From: Balneolaceae bacterium
GTDB taxonomy: Bacteria; Bacteroidota; Rhodothermia; Balneolales; Balneolaceae
DNA: 31,555 bases
Direction of reading: 5' to 3'
NCBI GenBank assembly: GCA_021767245.1
Contig: JAASTO010000004.1
Location: 1-31,555, forward strand
This document shows positions 24,442 to 31,555 of this stretch, piece by piece (positions within the stretch are counted from its first letter, which is position 1; the number at the start of each line of letters is the position of its first letter). The notes beneath the pieces were generated by a model. It did not search any database. It was not told where the DNA came from and saw nothing but the letters and a program-made list of their open reading frames with translations. A program made the position numbers and the translations under genes.

Positions 24442-24681
24442 TCAGTGGCAGTGTTGATGAGCTTCAGACCATTGTTGCCCGGCCGGACAGTCGGGCACAC
24501 CCGCTCCGTTGTTCGACATAGCAGTTCCCCAGAACCATAACCCAAGCAGTACGATCACAACCAATCCCACTACCCCTAATTTTGAGGACAGTTTGTTATT
24601 GTCCTTTTCCATACAGCAGTTCTTGTACTTCTTTCCGCTTCCGCAGTGGCAGGTGTCGTTTCGTTGTAGCTTTTTGGACAT
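24442..24681 (-). CDS. Small SEC-C zinc-motif membrane protein
   Basis: The protein has 79 residues. The N-terminal SEC-C motif NDTCHCGSGKKYKNCC supplies C11, C13, C22 and C23 in the C-x-C-x8-C-C pattern that binds one zinc ion. A linker is followed by a single membrane helix (about 35-52) and a short tail CPAGQQWSEAHQHCH with two Cys and three His, which is probably outside the cytoplasm. SEC-C motifs, as at the SecA C terminus, contact SecB or ribosomes, so a role at the secretion machinery is conceivable. The ATG at 24681 gives the SEC-C motif at its usual place at the N terminus. Confidence 0.82.
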   Translation of the reverse strand: MSKKLQRNDTCHCGSGKKYKNCCMEKDNNKLSSKLGVVGLVVIVLLGLWFWGTAMSNNGAGVPDCPAGQQWSEAHQHCH

Positions 24682-25098
24682 GATGGTAGTGGGGTTTTAT
24701 TTACATATGCATCAATGTAGTAAGATTCGGGGAATCTGAAAAATCATTGCCTAAAGTTTGAGCACATTCTAAACTCTAATTAGGATAACCCTTTGTATTC
24801 GTTACAATGTGTGCATAAATCATCTTTCATATAATGGATACTTAAGTAATATTTAATTTAAATAAATTGCGATAGTTACATCTTTATTTATGATCGTAGC
24901 TTGCCACTTCAACAGCCGGAAGGACCAGCTGAACATGCAAAAACTACAACCGGCGGTATGATCATAACCGGTAACCTAATTGGAAACGGGTTTGCCAGTC
25001 TGGACTCAGTCTCTTGGGTGGTGGATGCTGCTATTCCTTTAAAAGTAGTAGGAACTGGTCAGGTGAAATGCCAGAGGAAATGTAAGATCAAATATGGA
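24682..25098. other. Intergenic region (417 bp) with a coding-like island of unclear origin
   Basis: 24682-24896 is strongly AT-rich without a recognisable gene and probably holds the promoter of the SEC-C gene on the minus strand. From about 24897 to 25085 the base composition becomes gene-like. A plus-strand TTG-initiated frame (24901-25116, 71 codons) is open, as is an opposing minus-strand frame that reads ...ETESRLANPFPIRL... and ends in TGA. Neither has a good start or a recognised domain. I read this as a possible gene remnant. Confidence 0.3.
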
Positions 25099-25935
25099 TT
25101 ATATATGGAATACTAAAACCGCCATATCAAGGTGATTCACAACAGCTTCACTCAGGCTGGGTGAAAAGAGACCTGATAATTTTGTCCTATCCGTTTTAGC
25201 AATGGCGAAAATATCAGCATCCGTATTTTCCATAAAATATTTTATCCCTCTTTCCTCATTGTATGCATCAACATGATGTTTATTACACCTATTCTCAGGA
25301 TATGCCTCACAGAAAAGTGTGTGCATTTTTTCGATCTCCTCGGTTTCCTGGAAGTGGTAAGGAGTATTGATGTATAGTAGATCGATATCAGACTTAAGGT
25401 CTGAAACATAATTCAACATGTTTTTATAAAACGACCTTTGATCTTCTTCAAAAGTTGTAGCAAACACGACCCGTTTTATAGTTTTAATTGCCGGGGCAGC
25501 CTTCACAACCAACACAGGAAGTTCAGCCTTTCGAATTACACTTTGCGCGTTAGAACCAATCGAAAAAGGTTTGATTCCCTTAGAACCGTGAGACCCCATA
25601 ATGATCAGATCATATTTATCACTGTCGATGTGCTTAGGAATATTTTCAACACCTAAATTAAATACTAACGACTCAACAGCTTCAATATCATTTTTAGAAA
25701 AGTCCATAACCATTTCAGATAGCCGGGCCCTGCTCTTTCCGATCTCCGCCTTCACTTCCGGATACAGCTTTTCCTTTTCCAGGGGTAACTTTGACCAGTC
25801 CACAGGGGTATTGATGATATGCATAATATCTACATCAGCATGTACCTGTCCTGCAATTAATTTTGTGTAAGCTGTTGCGTGATCTGCTACATCAGAAAAG
25901 TCCGTTAGTAGCAGTATTCTATTGATAGTTTTCAT
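25099..25935 (-). CDS. Universal stress protein with two UspA domains
   Basis: The protein has 278 residues and is cytosolic. The first UspA domain (1-146) starts with INRILLLTDFSDVADHA and keeps the nucleotide-binding pattern GSHGSKGIKPFSIGSNAQ (114-131), followed by SVIRKAELPVLVVK. This corresponds to the ATP-binding G-x2-G-x9-G-S/T form. The second domain (about 152-278, IKRVVFATTFEEDQ at the start) ends in SEAVVNHLDMAVLVFHI and has lost the glycine-rich loop, so probably only the first domain binds ATP. Tandem Usp proteins act in starvation, redox and respiratory stress. The gene stands alone between two AT-rich gaps. Confidence 0.92.
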   Translation of the reverse strand: MKTINRILLLTDFSDVADHATAYTKLIAGQVHADVDIMHIINTPVDWSKLPLEKEKLYPEVKAEIGKSRARLSEMVMDFSKNDIEAVESLVFNLGVENIPKHIDSDKYDLIIMGSHGSKGIKPFSIGSNAQSVIRKAELPVLVVKAAPAIKTIKRVVFATTFEEDQRSFYKNMLNYVSDLKSDIDLLYINTPYHFQETEEIEKMHTLFCEAYPENRCNKHHVDAYNEERGIKYFMENTDADIFAIAKTDRTKLSGLFSPSLSEAVVNHLDMAVLVFHI

Positions 25936-26078
25936 GAGAAGGGAATTAAATTAAATAACTTAAAATCAAGTTAATTAGAATAACTAACACCATCAATAAA
26001 TTACATATATACCACAGCTGTTTATTACTGTACCGGCACCAAAATTATGTCTGTTTATTTACTATTAAGATGTCATGT

Positions 26079-26645
26079 TCAAACCTTCAATTTACCCCGA
26101 AATCCTCTCGCCGAGTAATATGATTCTGCGCCGTTGTGATAAATAAACGTGCGGCCAAATCTGTGATCACCGAAGATGGCCCCTCCAAGATCTCTTACAT
26201 CAACCGGGGTTTTGAGCCAGCTTGATGTAGCCGTATCAAAAGGGCCGAAGTGCTGAAGGAATGTATACTCCTCTTCTGTTAATAACTCGATCCCCATCAT
26301 TTCAGCCATATCCATGGCACTGTTTTCCGGCTTGTATTTCTTTCTGGATTCCAGGGCCTCGCGGTCGTAGCAGACTTTTCGGCGCCCCTTTGGACTTTCA
26401 ACAGAGCAGTCAAAAAAGATGACCTCTCCGGTTTCTTCATCCTTTCCAACTACATCCGGTTCGCCCCCTGTCAGTTCCATTTCGTTGAGGGACCATAACT
26501 TGTCATGCTGCTCCTTCAATCGTTCCTCTACTTCATTCCAGGATATGTCCTTATGGCGCCCCATGTTTTCCTGAAACCTATCCTTAATGGTTGAAAGCAG
26601 TACCTCAATGTTCTCATCAGTCAAATGTTTTTTTGATTGGCTCAT
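26079..26645 (-). CDS. DUF4256 domain protein
   Basis: The protein has 188 residues and is cytosolic, without signal or membrane segments. It matches my memory of the DUF4256 family: an N-terminal helix ending in LSTIKDRFQENMGRH, then ELTGGEPDVVGKDEETGEVIFFDCS, RRKVCYDREALESRKKYKPE, the middle block MMGIELLTEEEYTFLQHFGPFD, and the end FGRTFIYHNGAESYYSARGFRG. The function is unknown. The repeated aromatic/charged pattern suggests a compact alpha/beta enzyme-like fold. 143- and 146-bp gaps on its two sides make it look monocistronic. Confidence 0.83.
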   Translation of the reverse strand: MSQSKKHLTDENIEVLLSTIKDRFQENMGRHKDISWNEVEERLKEQHDKLWSLNEMELTGGEPDVVGKDEETGEVIFFDCSVESPKGRRKVCYDREALESRKKYKPENSAMDMAEMMGIELLTEEEYTFLQHFGPFDTATSSWLKTPVDVRDLGGAIFGDHRFGRTFIYHNGAESYYSARGFRGKLKV

Positions 26646-26760
26646 TCCTACCGAATGTTTAATTGAAATTCATACCATAGGTTCATGACCAGCACTTATA
26701 ACGTGATGCCATGCAATTGGTTATATATAATTAAACCTAATTACGATAAACTCTCAAACC

Positions 26761-26799
26761 AAAAAATGAACCGGGTAAAGTACGCTAACTATTACCCGG
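26761..26799 (-). terminator. Intrinsic terminator of the serine hydrolase gene
   Basis: CCGGGTAA (26771-26778) pairs with TTACCCGG (26792-26799) around a 13-nt loop. On the minus strand the hairpin is followed by TTCATTTTTT (26761-26770). The stop codon TAA of the gene (26792-26794) lies inside the stem. Confidence 0.78.
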
Positions 26800-27835
26800 A
26801 CTGTTGCCTTTTCAAAATGTCGATGATACGGTTGTAAACGATCTCTGATAGGTGCCAGGTATTGCCATCAAAATTTGTGGTGTTTACAAACTGAATGACA
26901 ACCGTGTCAATGTCCTTGTGATACCGAGCTATACTTTGATATCCTGGGATCAATCCTGTGTGTTGATACGCATAAAGTGAGGAATAAATCTCCGCCTCTC
27001 CCTCGCTCAACAACGATCCATCGTTCAGAGCCCTTAAGAAGATCCCCACATCCTCAGCCGTGGCTATCATTGAGCCATAATCTGTGGTTTTGATATCTTC
27101 TTCAACTCCCACATAATATCCACTCATCAACCGATCTAAATTGACCTCAGCCAGAGAGCCGTAGGTATTCTTTAATTCCAGCGGCTCCAGGATCACCTCT
27201 TTAATGTATTGAAAACCACTGTAGCCCAGTTCATGCTCAATGATCTTTGAGATGAGTATGTAATTGGTATTTGAATATTCATAGCCATTACCCGGTTCAA
27301 AGTTCGCAGGAAGATCAAAAATTCTTTTTAATGCCTCTTCCCTGCTTTTCGGTGGATCTATCCAAAAATCGGGTGTATTCGTTACATTTGGAATACCACT
27401 TTGGTGTTGTACTAGCATTCGTAATGTGATCCTGTCTGCGTTTTCGATCTTTCCAGTGAGTTCCGGAAAGTATTCGGCAAGGGTTCTGTCAAGGGATAAG
27501 CGTTCACTATGCACCAGCTTTGTAACTGAAACGGCATCGTACAGCTTATTTATGCTGGCGATCTTGAACAAGGCGTGTGGATCAGCAGGTATCTTGTTTT
27601 TCCGGTCATGCCACCCTGCAGCATAAAACTCAGGGGATTCCCCACCTTTATTTACATAAACGATGATCCCATCAAAACCGTGACCTATAGCATTATCGAC
27701 CTGTTGCTCAACGGTATCCGGTAATGGGGCTATCCAGGCTTTCAACAGGTCCCACGGTACGAAGAACATCGATACGATAGTTCCTACAAGTAAAACTACC
27801 CTGAGTATTTTTTTACCTTGATCCTTTTTCTTCAT
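26792..27835 (-). CDS. Serine hydrolase of the beta-lactamase (class C / DD-peptidase) fold
   Basis: The protein has 347 residues. One N-terminal hydrophobic segment (about 10-28) anchors it or serves as a signal, with the catalytic domain outside the cytoplasm. The active-site motifs are S94-I-N-K97 (SxxK, nucleophile S94) in FKIASINKLY, Y188-S-N190 (YxN) in GYEYSNTNY, and H293-T-G295 in place of KTG. LVQHQSGIPNV (142-152) is the usual loop. Such proteins include D-aminopeptidases, esterases, carboxypeptidases and beta-lactamase-like proteins. HTG instead of KTG is frequent in the esterase/peptidase branch and argues against a dedicated antibiotic-resistance enzyme. The substrate is unknown. 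Confidence 0.88.
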   Translation of the reverse strand: MKKKDQGKKILRVVLLVGTIVSMFFVPWDLLKAWIAPLPDTVEQQVDNAIGHGFDGIIVYVNKGGESPEFYAAGWHDRKNKIPADPHALFKIASINKLYDAVSVTKLVHSERLSLDRTLAEYFPELTGKIENADRITLRMLVQHQSGIPNVTNTPDFWIDPPKSREEALKRIFDLPANFEPGNGYEYSNTNYILISKIIEHELGYSGFQYIKEVILEPLELKNTYGSLAEVNLDRLMSGYYVGVEEDIKTTDYGSMIATAEDVGIFLRALNDGSLLSEGEAEIYSSLYAYQHTGLIPGYQSIARYHKDIDTVVIQFVNTTNFDGNTWHLSEIVYNRIIDILKRQQSG

Positions 27836-27929
27836 GTACTGCTATCCAAATTTTTAATACAACCGGAGTCTTAAATTGAAAGTTTGAGAGAACACTTACG
27901 CCAAACTACAGAAAAGGTTCAGGTAAATT

Positions 27930-27960
27930 AAAAAGGCCACCCGAATAATTTCGGACGGCC
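27930..27960 (-). terminator. Intrinsic terminator of the tricorn-like protease gene
   Basis: On the minus strand GGCCGTCCGAA and TTCGGGTGGCC form an 11-bp stem with two G-U wobbles (27935-27960), followed by TTTTTAA. On the plus strand the same bases give two mismatches, so the signal is directional. It lies 31 bp after the stop at 27992. Confidence 0.78.
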
Positions 27961-27991
27961 CTCTGAATTATATCGATTGGTTCTTCAATCC

Positions 27992-30900
27992 CTATTCATT
28001 CACCTGATCAAGCAGCTCTTGTATCGCTCTTTCAAGCTGTTGATCTCTCCCTTCCGAGATCACTTCAGGCTGATTTTTTACTTTGATATCCGGTTCGGTC
28101 TGATTGTTTTCCATCCATTCACCGGCTTTGTTCTTGGCACTGACCGGAACCACGCCCCAGTAACTGCCATTGGGCAGGCCTTCCCATCCGGCAAAACTAC
28201 AGGTACCCGGTACCGGCATACCTACTGAAAGTCCCAGTTCCATATCCATATAACCCTGCGCATAGCAGTGGCCATCCGAATAATTGGACTCATTGAACAA
28301 GGTCAGAGTCGGCTTGGTCCATCTGGATGTCGGCTCACCCCCAACCGCTTTTCTTGCCGTGGCGTAAGTGATAAAATCTTCACCTGAAAAGAACATCACC
28401 AGATCTGCCACCAGGTCACCGCCACCGTTAAAGCGGGTATCGACGATCATAGCCTCCGTTTCATAGTACTTGCCAAGCATATCTTTGTAGATATCCCGAT
28501 AGGGACCATCGCTCATACCGGGAATGTGAACGTACCCTAACCTTCCATTCGATCTTTCTTTCACTTCATCGGCATTGATCTTCACAAAGCGATCGTACAG
28601 CAGGTTGCGTTCTTCACCCAAACTTATAGGTTTGATCCTTATCTGACGGGCATTTTTACCATTCTCGTCTGTGATCTCAAGCAGGGTAAATTTACCTGCT
28701 TTTCGGTTCAGGTACGTAGCAACATCGCGGTCTGGTGTGATCGGCTCGCCGTCAATACTTTGAATGATCATTCCGGGTTGAATATTCAGGTCAGCTTTGT
28801 CAAGCGGGCCGCCTTTCAACACTTCCACGATCTTGATACCGTTGCCTTCATGATCGTAATCCATGAAGATCCCAAGAGATGCGGTAGCATCAGCATTATC
28901 AATACTTCTACTGTAACCGGCTCCCGCATGCGAAACATTCAGCTCACCAAGCAGCTCAGATGCCATCTCAGCAAATTCATATCCATTACCAATGTAAGGC
29001 ACATATTTTTTATACTCTTCGTAGAGCATATCCCAGTCTTTGCCATGGAAAGTTGGTTCGTAAAAGATATTTTTTGTTCTAATGTAGATGTGATCCAGCA
29101 TGGTTAACCGTTCCTCAGTGGCATCGTAATCCATTTCACCGGCTATCTCAATTCCTTTTGAGCTGCCGGCAGTGAGATCCAGTTTGGAGATGCGACCGCG
29201 GCTTAACAGATATAGATTTTCCATATCCTTATCCCATACAAGGCTGCCTCCGCCTGTGTTGAGTTTAATAGCCATTTTGGTTTCACGGGTTCTCAGGTCA
29301 GTTTCCCAGAGGTTGTAGTTATCCTCAAAGCGGGACAGGTAATAAAGTTTGTTTCCGTCTTTGGATAGGGTGGCATCCGAAATGTTGCTGGAATGGATCG
29401 TCAGCTTTTTGGTCCATTCTTTCATGCGATCGAAGTCGATGTTGAGGTCCTCAATCTCCTCGTCTTTTTTCTCATCCTTCTTGTCTTCCTCTTCACCAGA
29501 GTCTGCTTTATTGATCTTTTCAATTTCCTGCATGAGCTTGAAATCCTCTTCACTCATATTGAATTTATCCCAGGCCTCCTGATCAAAGAACATGGTGTAC
29601 ACATCACTCTGAAAACTGCCACTGGTGGCATAACTTTTTAACCCATCTTCATTACTGAACCAGATCATTTGCTTGCCGCCGTTCATCCACTTGGGAGAAT
29701 AGTCGTAGTAACCACTTTCCGTTAAATTATACCGTTGTTTCCCATCAGCTGACAGCAACAATACCTCACTGTTATTCAGTAATTTACTCCACTCTACAAG
29801 CAGCCATTTGCTATCCGGGCTCCAGCGATAATATTTATCGCCATCCCTCATGTGGAATAGTTCTTCAGGGGTCATCAGATCGGTAGTGTCACCGGACTTC
29901 AGGTCTTTTACCCTGATCGTTCTTCTGCCGGCGACATACGCAAGTTTTTCTCCATCAGGTGAAAACCTTGGCAGATAATTTCCTTCTTCTGTTTCTACAA
30001 GTGGCGTTTCCTTCAACAAACTTGAGGCAAAGAAAAAAGGCTCTTCCTCATTTCTGACGATCTCAGTTTGATAGATACTCCACTTACCATCCCGTTCAGA
30101 AGCATATACTACTTTGTCTCCATCGGGACTAAAGGTTACATGAGCCTCTGTTTCAGGAGTATCGGTGATACGTTTGGTCAGGGCACCGTCAACCGAAGTC
30201 ACAAACACCTCTCCACGGGCGATAAAAGCTATTTCCTTTCCATCCGGAGAGATCGCCATTTCATTTACCCCACCGTTTATGGTGATGAATCTATCCTCAT
30301 TGGATTTGGCCTGGGTACGAATGGTCACAGGCACTTTAACCGGCTCACCGCCTTCCTTCATGGTGTAAAGTTCGCCATCATATCCAAACGACAAAGTGCC
30401 ATTACCCATGCTCAAAAAACGCACAGGGTGAGTTTCAAAACTGGTCAGCTGCTCTGCGGCTCCGTTATTTGTCAGATCTTTCTTGTAAACGTTGAAACTA
30501 CCGTCACGTTCACTCAAAAAGTACATTCCCTGTTCATCTTCAGTGAAAATAGGTTGACGATCCTCCCCTTCAAATGAGGTGATCATGGTATGCTCACCAG
30601 TTTCAATATCGTAGGTCCATATATCTCGGGTTATGGCAGAGGTATGATGTTTCCTCCACTCATTTTCTCCCCCTTTTTTGTCATGATACAGCATCGTCCT
30701 GCCATCTGTGCTTAACTGCACATATTCTGCCGGCACCGTTAAGATCTGATCGACCTGTCCGCCACTTACCGGTACACTGTATAATTCCGGTTGTGATCCG
30801 GTTGGGTACTGCCTGTGGCTGGCAAGATCCTGCCTGACGGCTCCGAATAACACGGCTTCGTTATCAGACGTGAAGGAATAGGGATTTTCATCATTCGAAT

Positions 30901-31216
30901 GAAAGGTCAAGCGAGATGCCTCACCCCCCTCGGCATCCATCACATACACATCAAAATTTCCGTAACGATCTGAGGCAAACGCCAGTTGCGATCCATCCTT
31001 GTTCCACACCGGCATGTAGTCATGTGCCTCATGAAAGGTAAGCTGTGTGGCCGTTCCACCAGTGGCCGGAACCGAATACAGATCTCCTTTATAGGTAAAG
31101 GCAATGGTGCTACCATCCGGTGATATACTTGGGTAACGTAACCACTTTGGGTTTTCCTGGGCAAAAACTGCCGTACTAAAAAGAGCTATTAAGAATACAA
31201 TCAGTGATCTTTTCAT
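27992..31216 (-). CDS. Tricorn-like protease: PD40 propellers, PDZ, S41 peptidase domain
   Basis: The protein has 1074 residues from the ATG at 31216, which starts the signal peptide MKRSLIVFLIALFSTAVFAQ. An in-frame ATG at 31270 would put 18 residues before that signal, so it is rejected. The N-terminal two thirds are PD40/TolB-like beta-propeller repeats (YPSISPDGSTIAF, MPVWNKDGSQLAF, HVTFSPDGDKVVY, YSPKWMNGGKQMIW), interrupted by an acidic, Lys/Glu-rich linker. A tricorn core region with the catalytic NVSH (H about 763) is followed by a PDZ domain (about 780-870). The S41 domain contains MIVDTRFNGGGDL and the putative nucleophile in NESNYSDGH (S about 980). It should degrade peptides in the periplasm. 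It is monocistronic with its own terminator. Confidence 0.92.
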   Translation of the reverse strand: MKRSLIVFLIALFSTAVFAQENPKWLRYPSISPDGSTIAFTYKGDLYSVPATGGTATQLTFHEAHDYMPVWNKDGSQLAFASDRYGNFDVYVMDAEGGEASRLTFHSNDENPYSFTSDNEAVLFGAVRQDLASHRQYPTGSQPELYSVPVSGGQVDQILTVPAEYVQLSTDGRTMLYHDKKGGENEWRKHHTSAITRDIWTYDIETGEHTMITSFEGEDRQPIFTEDEQGMYFLSERDGSFNVYKKDLTNNGAAEQLTSFETHPVRFLSMGNGTLSFGYDGELYTMKEGGEPVKVPVTIRTQAKSNEDRFITINGGVNEMAISPDGKEIAFIARGEVFVTSVDGALTKRITDTPETEAHVTFSPDGDKVVYASERDGKWSIYQTEIVRNEEEPFFFASSLLKETPLVETEEGNYLPRFSPDGEKLAYVAGRRTIRVKDLKSGDTTDLMTPEELFHMRDGDKYYRWSPDSKWLLVEWSKLLNNSEVLLLSADGKQRYNLTESGYYDYSPKWMNGGKQMIWFSNEDGLKSYATSGSFQSDVYTMFFDQEAWDKFNMSEEDFKLMQEIEKINKADSGEEEDKKDEKKDEEIEDLNIDFDRMKEWTKKLTIHSSNISDATLSKDGNKLYYLSRFEDNYNLWETDLRTRETKMAIKLNTGGGSLVWDKDMENLYLLSRGRISKLDLTAGSSKGIEIAGEMDYDATEERLTMLDHIYIRTKNIFYEPTFHGKDWDMLYEEYKKYVPYIGNGYEFAEMASELLGELNVSHAGAGYSRSIDNADATASLGIFMDYDHEGNGIKIVEVLKGGPLDKADLNIQPGMIIQSIDGEPITPDRDVATYLNRKAGKFTLLEITDENGKNARQIRIKPISLGEERNLLYDRFVKINADEVKERSNGRLGYVHIPGMSDGPYRDIYKDMLGKYYETEAMIVDTRFNGGGDLVADLVMFFSGEDFITYATARKAVGGEPTSRWTKPTLTLFNESNYSDGHCYAQGYMDMELGLSVGMPVPGTCSFAGWEGLPNGSYWGVVPVSAKNKAGEWMENNQTEPDIKVKNQPEVISEGRDQQLERAIQELLDQVNE

Positions 31217-31422
31217 GGTATAATGTGTTGTTATGGTGGTAAAAAATCCAATATTTGGCCTAATGTACATTTTTTCACTGTAAAGGATTGTTTAAATTCA
31301 GAAGTTAATCCCATCCATGTTTTCAGTCTTCTTCTCACGGTAAGTGCTCTTTTACTTTGGAATAATTTTTCAGTAATTGGCATTTTCTCAAATGACCTGT
31401 ACCTCCTACAAATTCTTATCGC

Positions 31423-31555
31423 GTGAATTCACTCTTTGAAACCACTCACCTGTTCGCTGCTTATGACTTCGAGCACTACCTGTTACTCACCGGTTTTCTG
31501 CTGTTCGGATTCTTGTTTTTCCGGATCTTGAGCTCCTACTCACGGCCTGTTCAGC
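31423..31555 (+). CDS. N-terminal part of a membrane protein (partial, runs off the window)
   Basis: A GTG at 31423 opens a frame of 44 codons that continues past the last base. An in-frame TGA at 31393-31395 shows that the gene cannot start far upstream. The translation has a short polar start (NSLFETTHLF) and one strong hydrophobic helix (HYLLLTGFLLFGFLFFRIL, about 18-36), so it is a membrane protein. I do not recognise the family from this much sequence. It diverges from the tricorn-like gene across 206 bp. TACTTTGG about 70 bp upstream of the GTG is a weak -7 candidate. Confidence 0.55.
   Translation, partial: MNSLFETTHLFAAYDFEHYLLLTGFLLFGFLFFRILSSYSRPVQ

Noticed and set aside
24901..25116. 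71-codon plus-strand frame starting with TTG
   Set aside because: It has no start-site support or recognised domain, and its end overlaps the universal stress protein gene. It is kept only as part of a possible remnant, not as a gene.
26792..27835. Antibiotic-resistance beta-lactamase
   Set aside because: SxxK and YxN are present, but the third box is HTG, and there is no resistance or mobile context. A general serine hydrolase is more likely.
29349..29641. Plus-strand frames with Ser/Leu/Phe-rich, membrane-like translation
   Set aside because: They are antisense to the acidic Lys/Glu linker of the tricorn-like protease, and the hydrophobic look is a by-product of reading GAA/AAG codons backwards.
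31217..31270. 18-residue N-terminal extension of the tricorn-like protease
   Set aside because: It would place 18 residues before a textbook signal peptide that begins at the ATG at 31216.

Overview
The window looks like a piece of chromosome from a Balneolaceae-type bacterium (Balneolota/Rhodothermota, Bacteroidota-related; Gracilimonas- or Balneola-like). This is an inference from several traits: moderate-to-low GC, few clear Shine-Dalgarno sites, a Bacteroidota-style TAnnTTTG promoter element, and a gene repertoire of lipoproteins with short lipoboxes, a DUF5916 outer-membrane protein, a tricorn-like S41 protease, azurin, PdxB and a group III phosphofructokinase. I saw no tRNA, rRNA, CRISPR array, phage or insertion sequence. 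Most genes are housekeeping or envelope functions.

Layout. 1-207 is the 3' end of hisI. 208-669 is non-coding and holds a perfect 36-bp palindrome and two minus-strand terminators. 670-2457 (-) is a DEAD-box RNA helicase. 2840-5658 (+) is a tight three-gene cluster: an LCIB-type carbonic-anhydrase-fold protein, a beta-propeller lipoprotein and a soluble GAF histidine kinase. 5685-8029 holds a Gfo/Idh/MocA oxidoreductase (-), azurin (+) with its own terminator, and a YhfK-like NAD(P)-binding protein (-). 8207-9301 (+) is phosphofructokinase.

9423-15464 (-) is the most interesting part: a six-gene minus-strand cluster that reads pspA, a small PspA-related coiled-coil protein, a two-TM coiled-coil protein, enoyl-CoA hydratase, a CorB/CNNM-type ion transporter and a tandem AAA ATPase. 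PspA belongs to the ESCRT-III/Vipp1 superfamily. A PspA, a shortened PspA-like protein and a AAA ATPase in one transcription unit suggest a bacterial membrane-remodelling module analogous in logic to ESCRT-III/Vps4. Both PspA-like proteins end in a shared KTIG(N/S)K tail motif.

Further on, pyrimidine-nucleoside phosphorylase (-) and pdxB (+) diverge across 51 bp. Then come minus-strand genes for a metzincin-like lipoprotein, an SDR-DUF2867 protein, a ZIP-like transporter overlapping a small membrane protein, a DUF5916 outer-membrane protein, a SEC-C membrane protein, a tandem universal stress protein, a DUF4256 protein, a serine hydrolase of the beta-lactamase fold and a 1074-residue tricorn-like protease. 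The window closes with the start of a plus-strand membrane protein.

Family calls were made by reading motifs by eye, without database searches.
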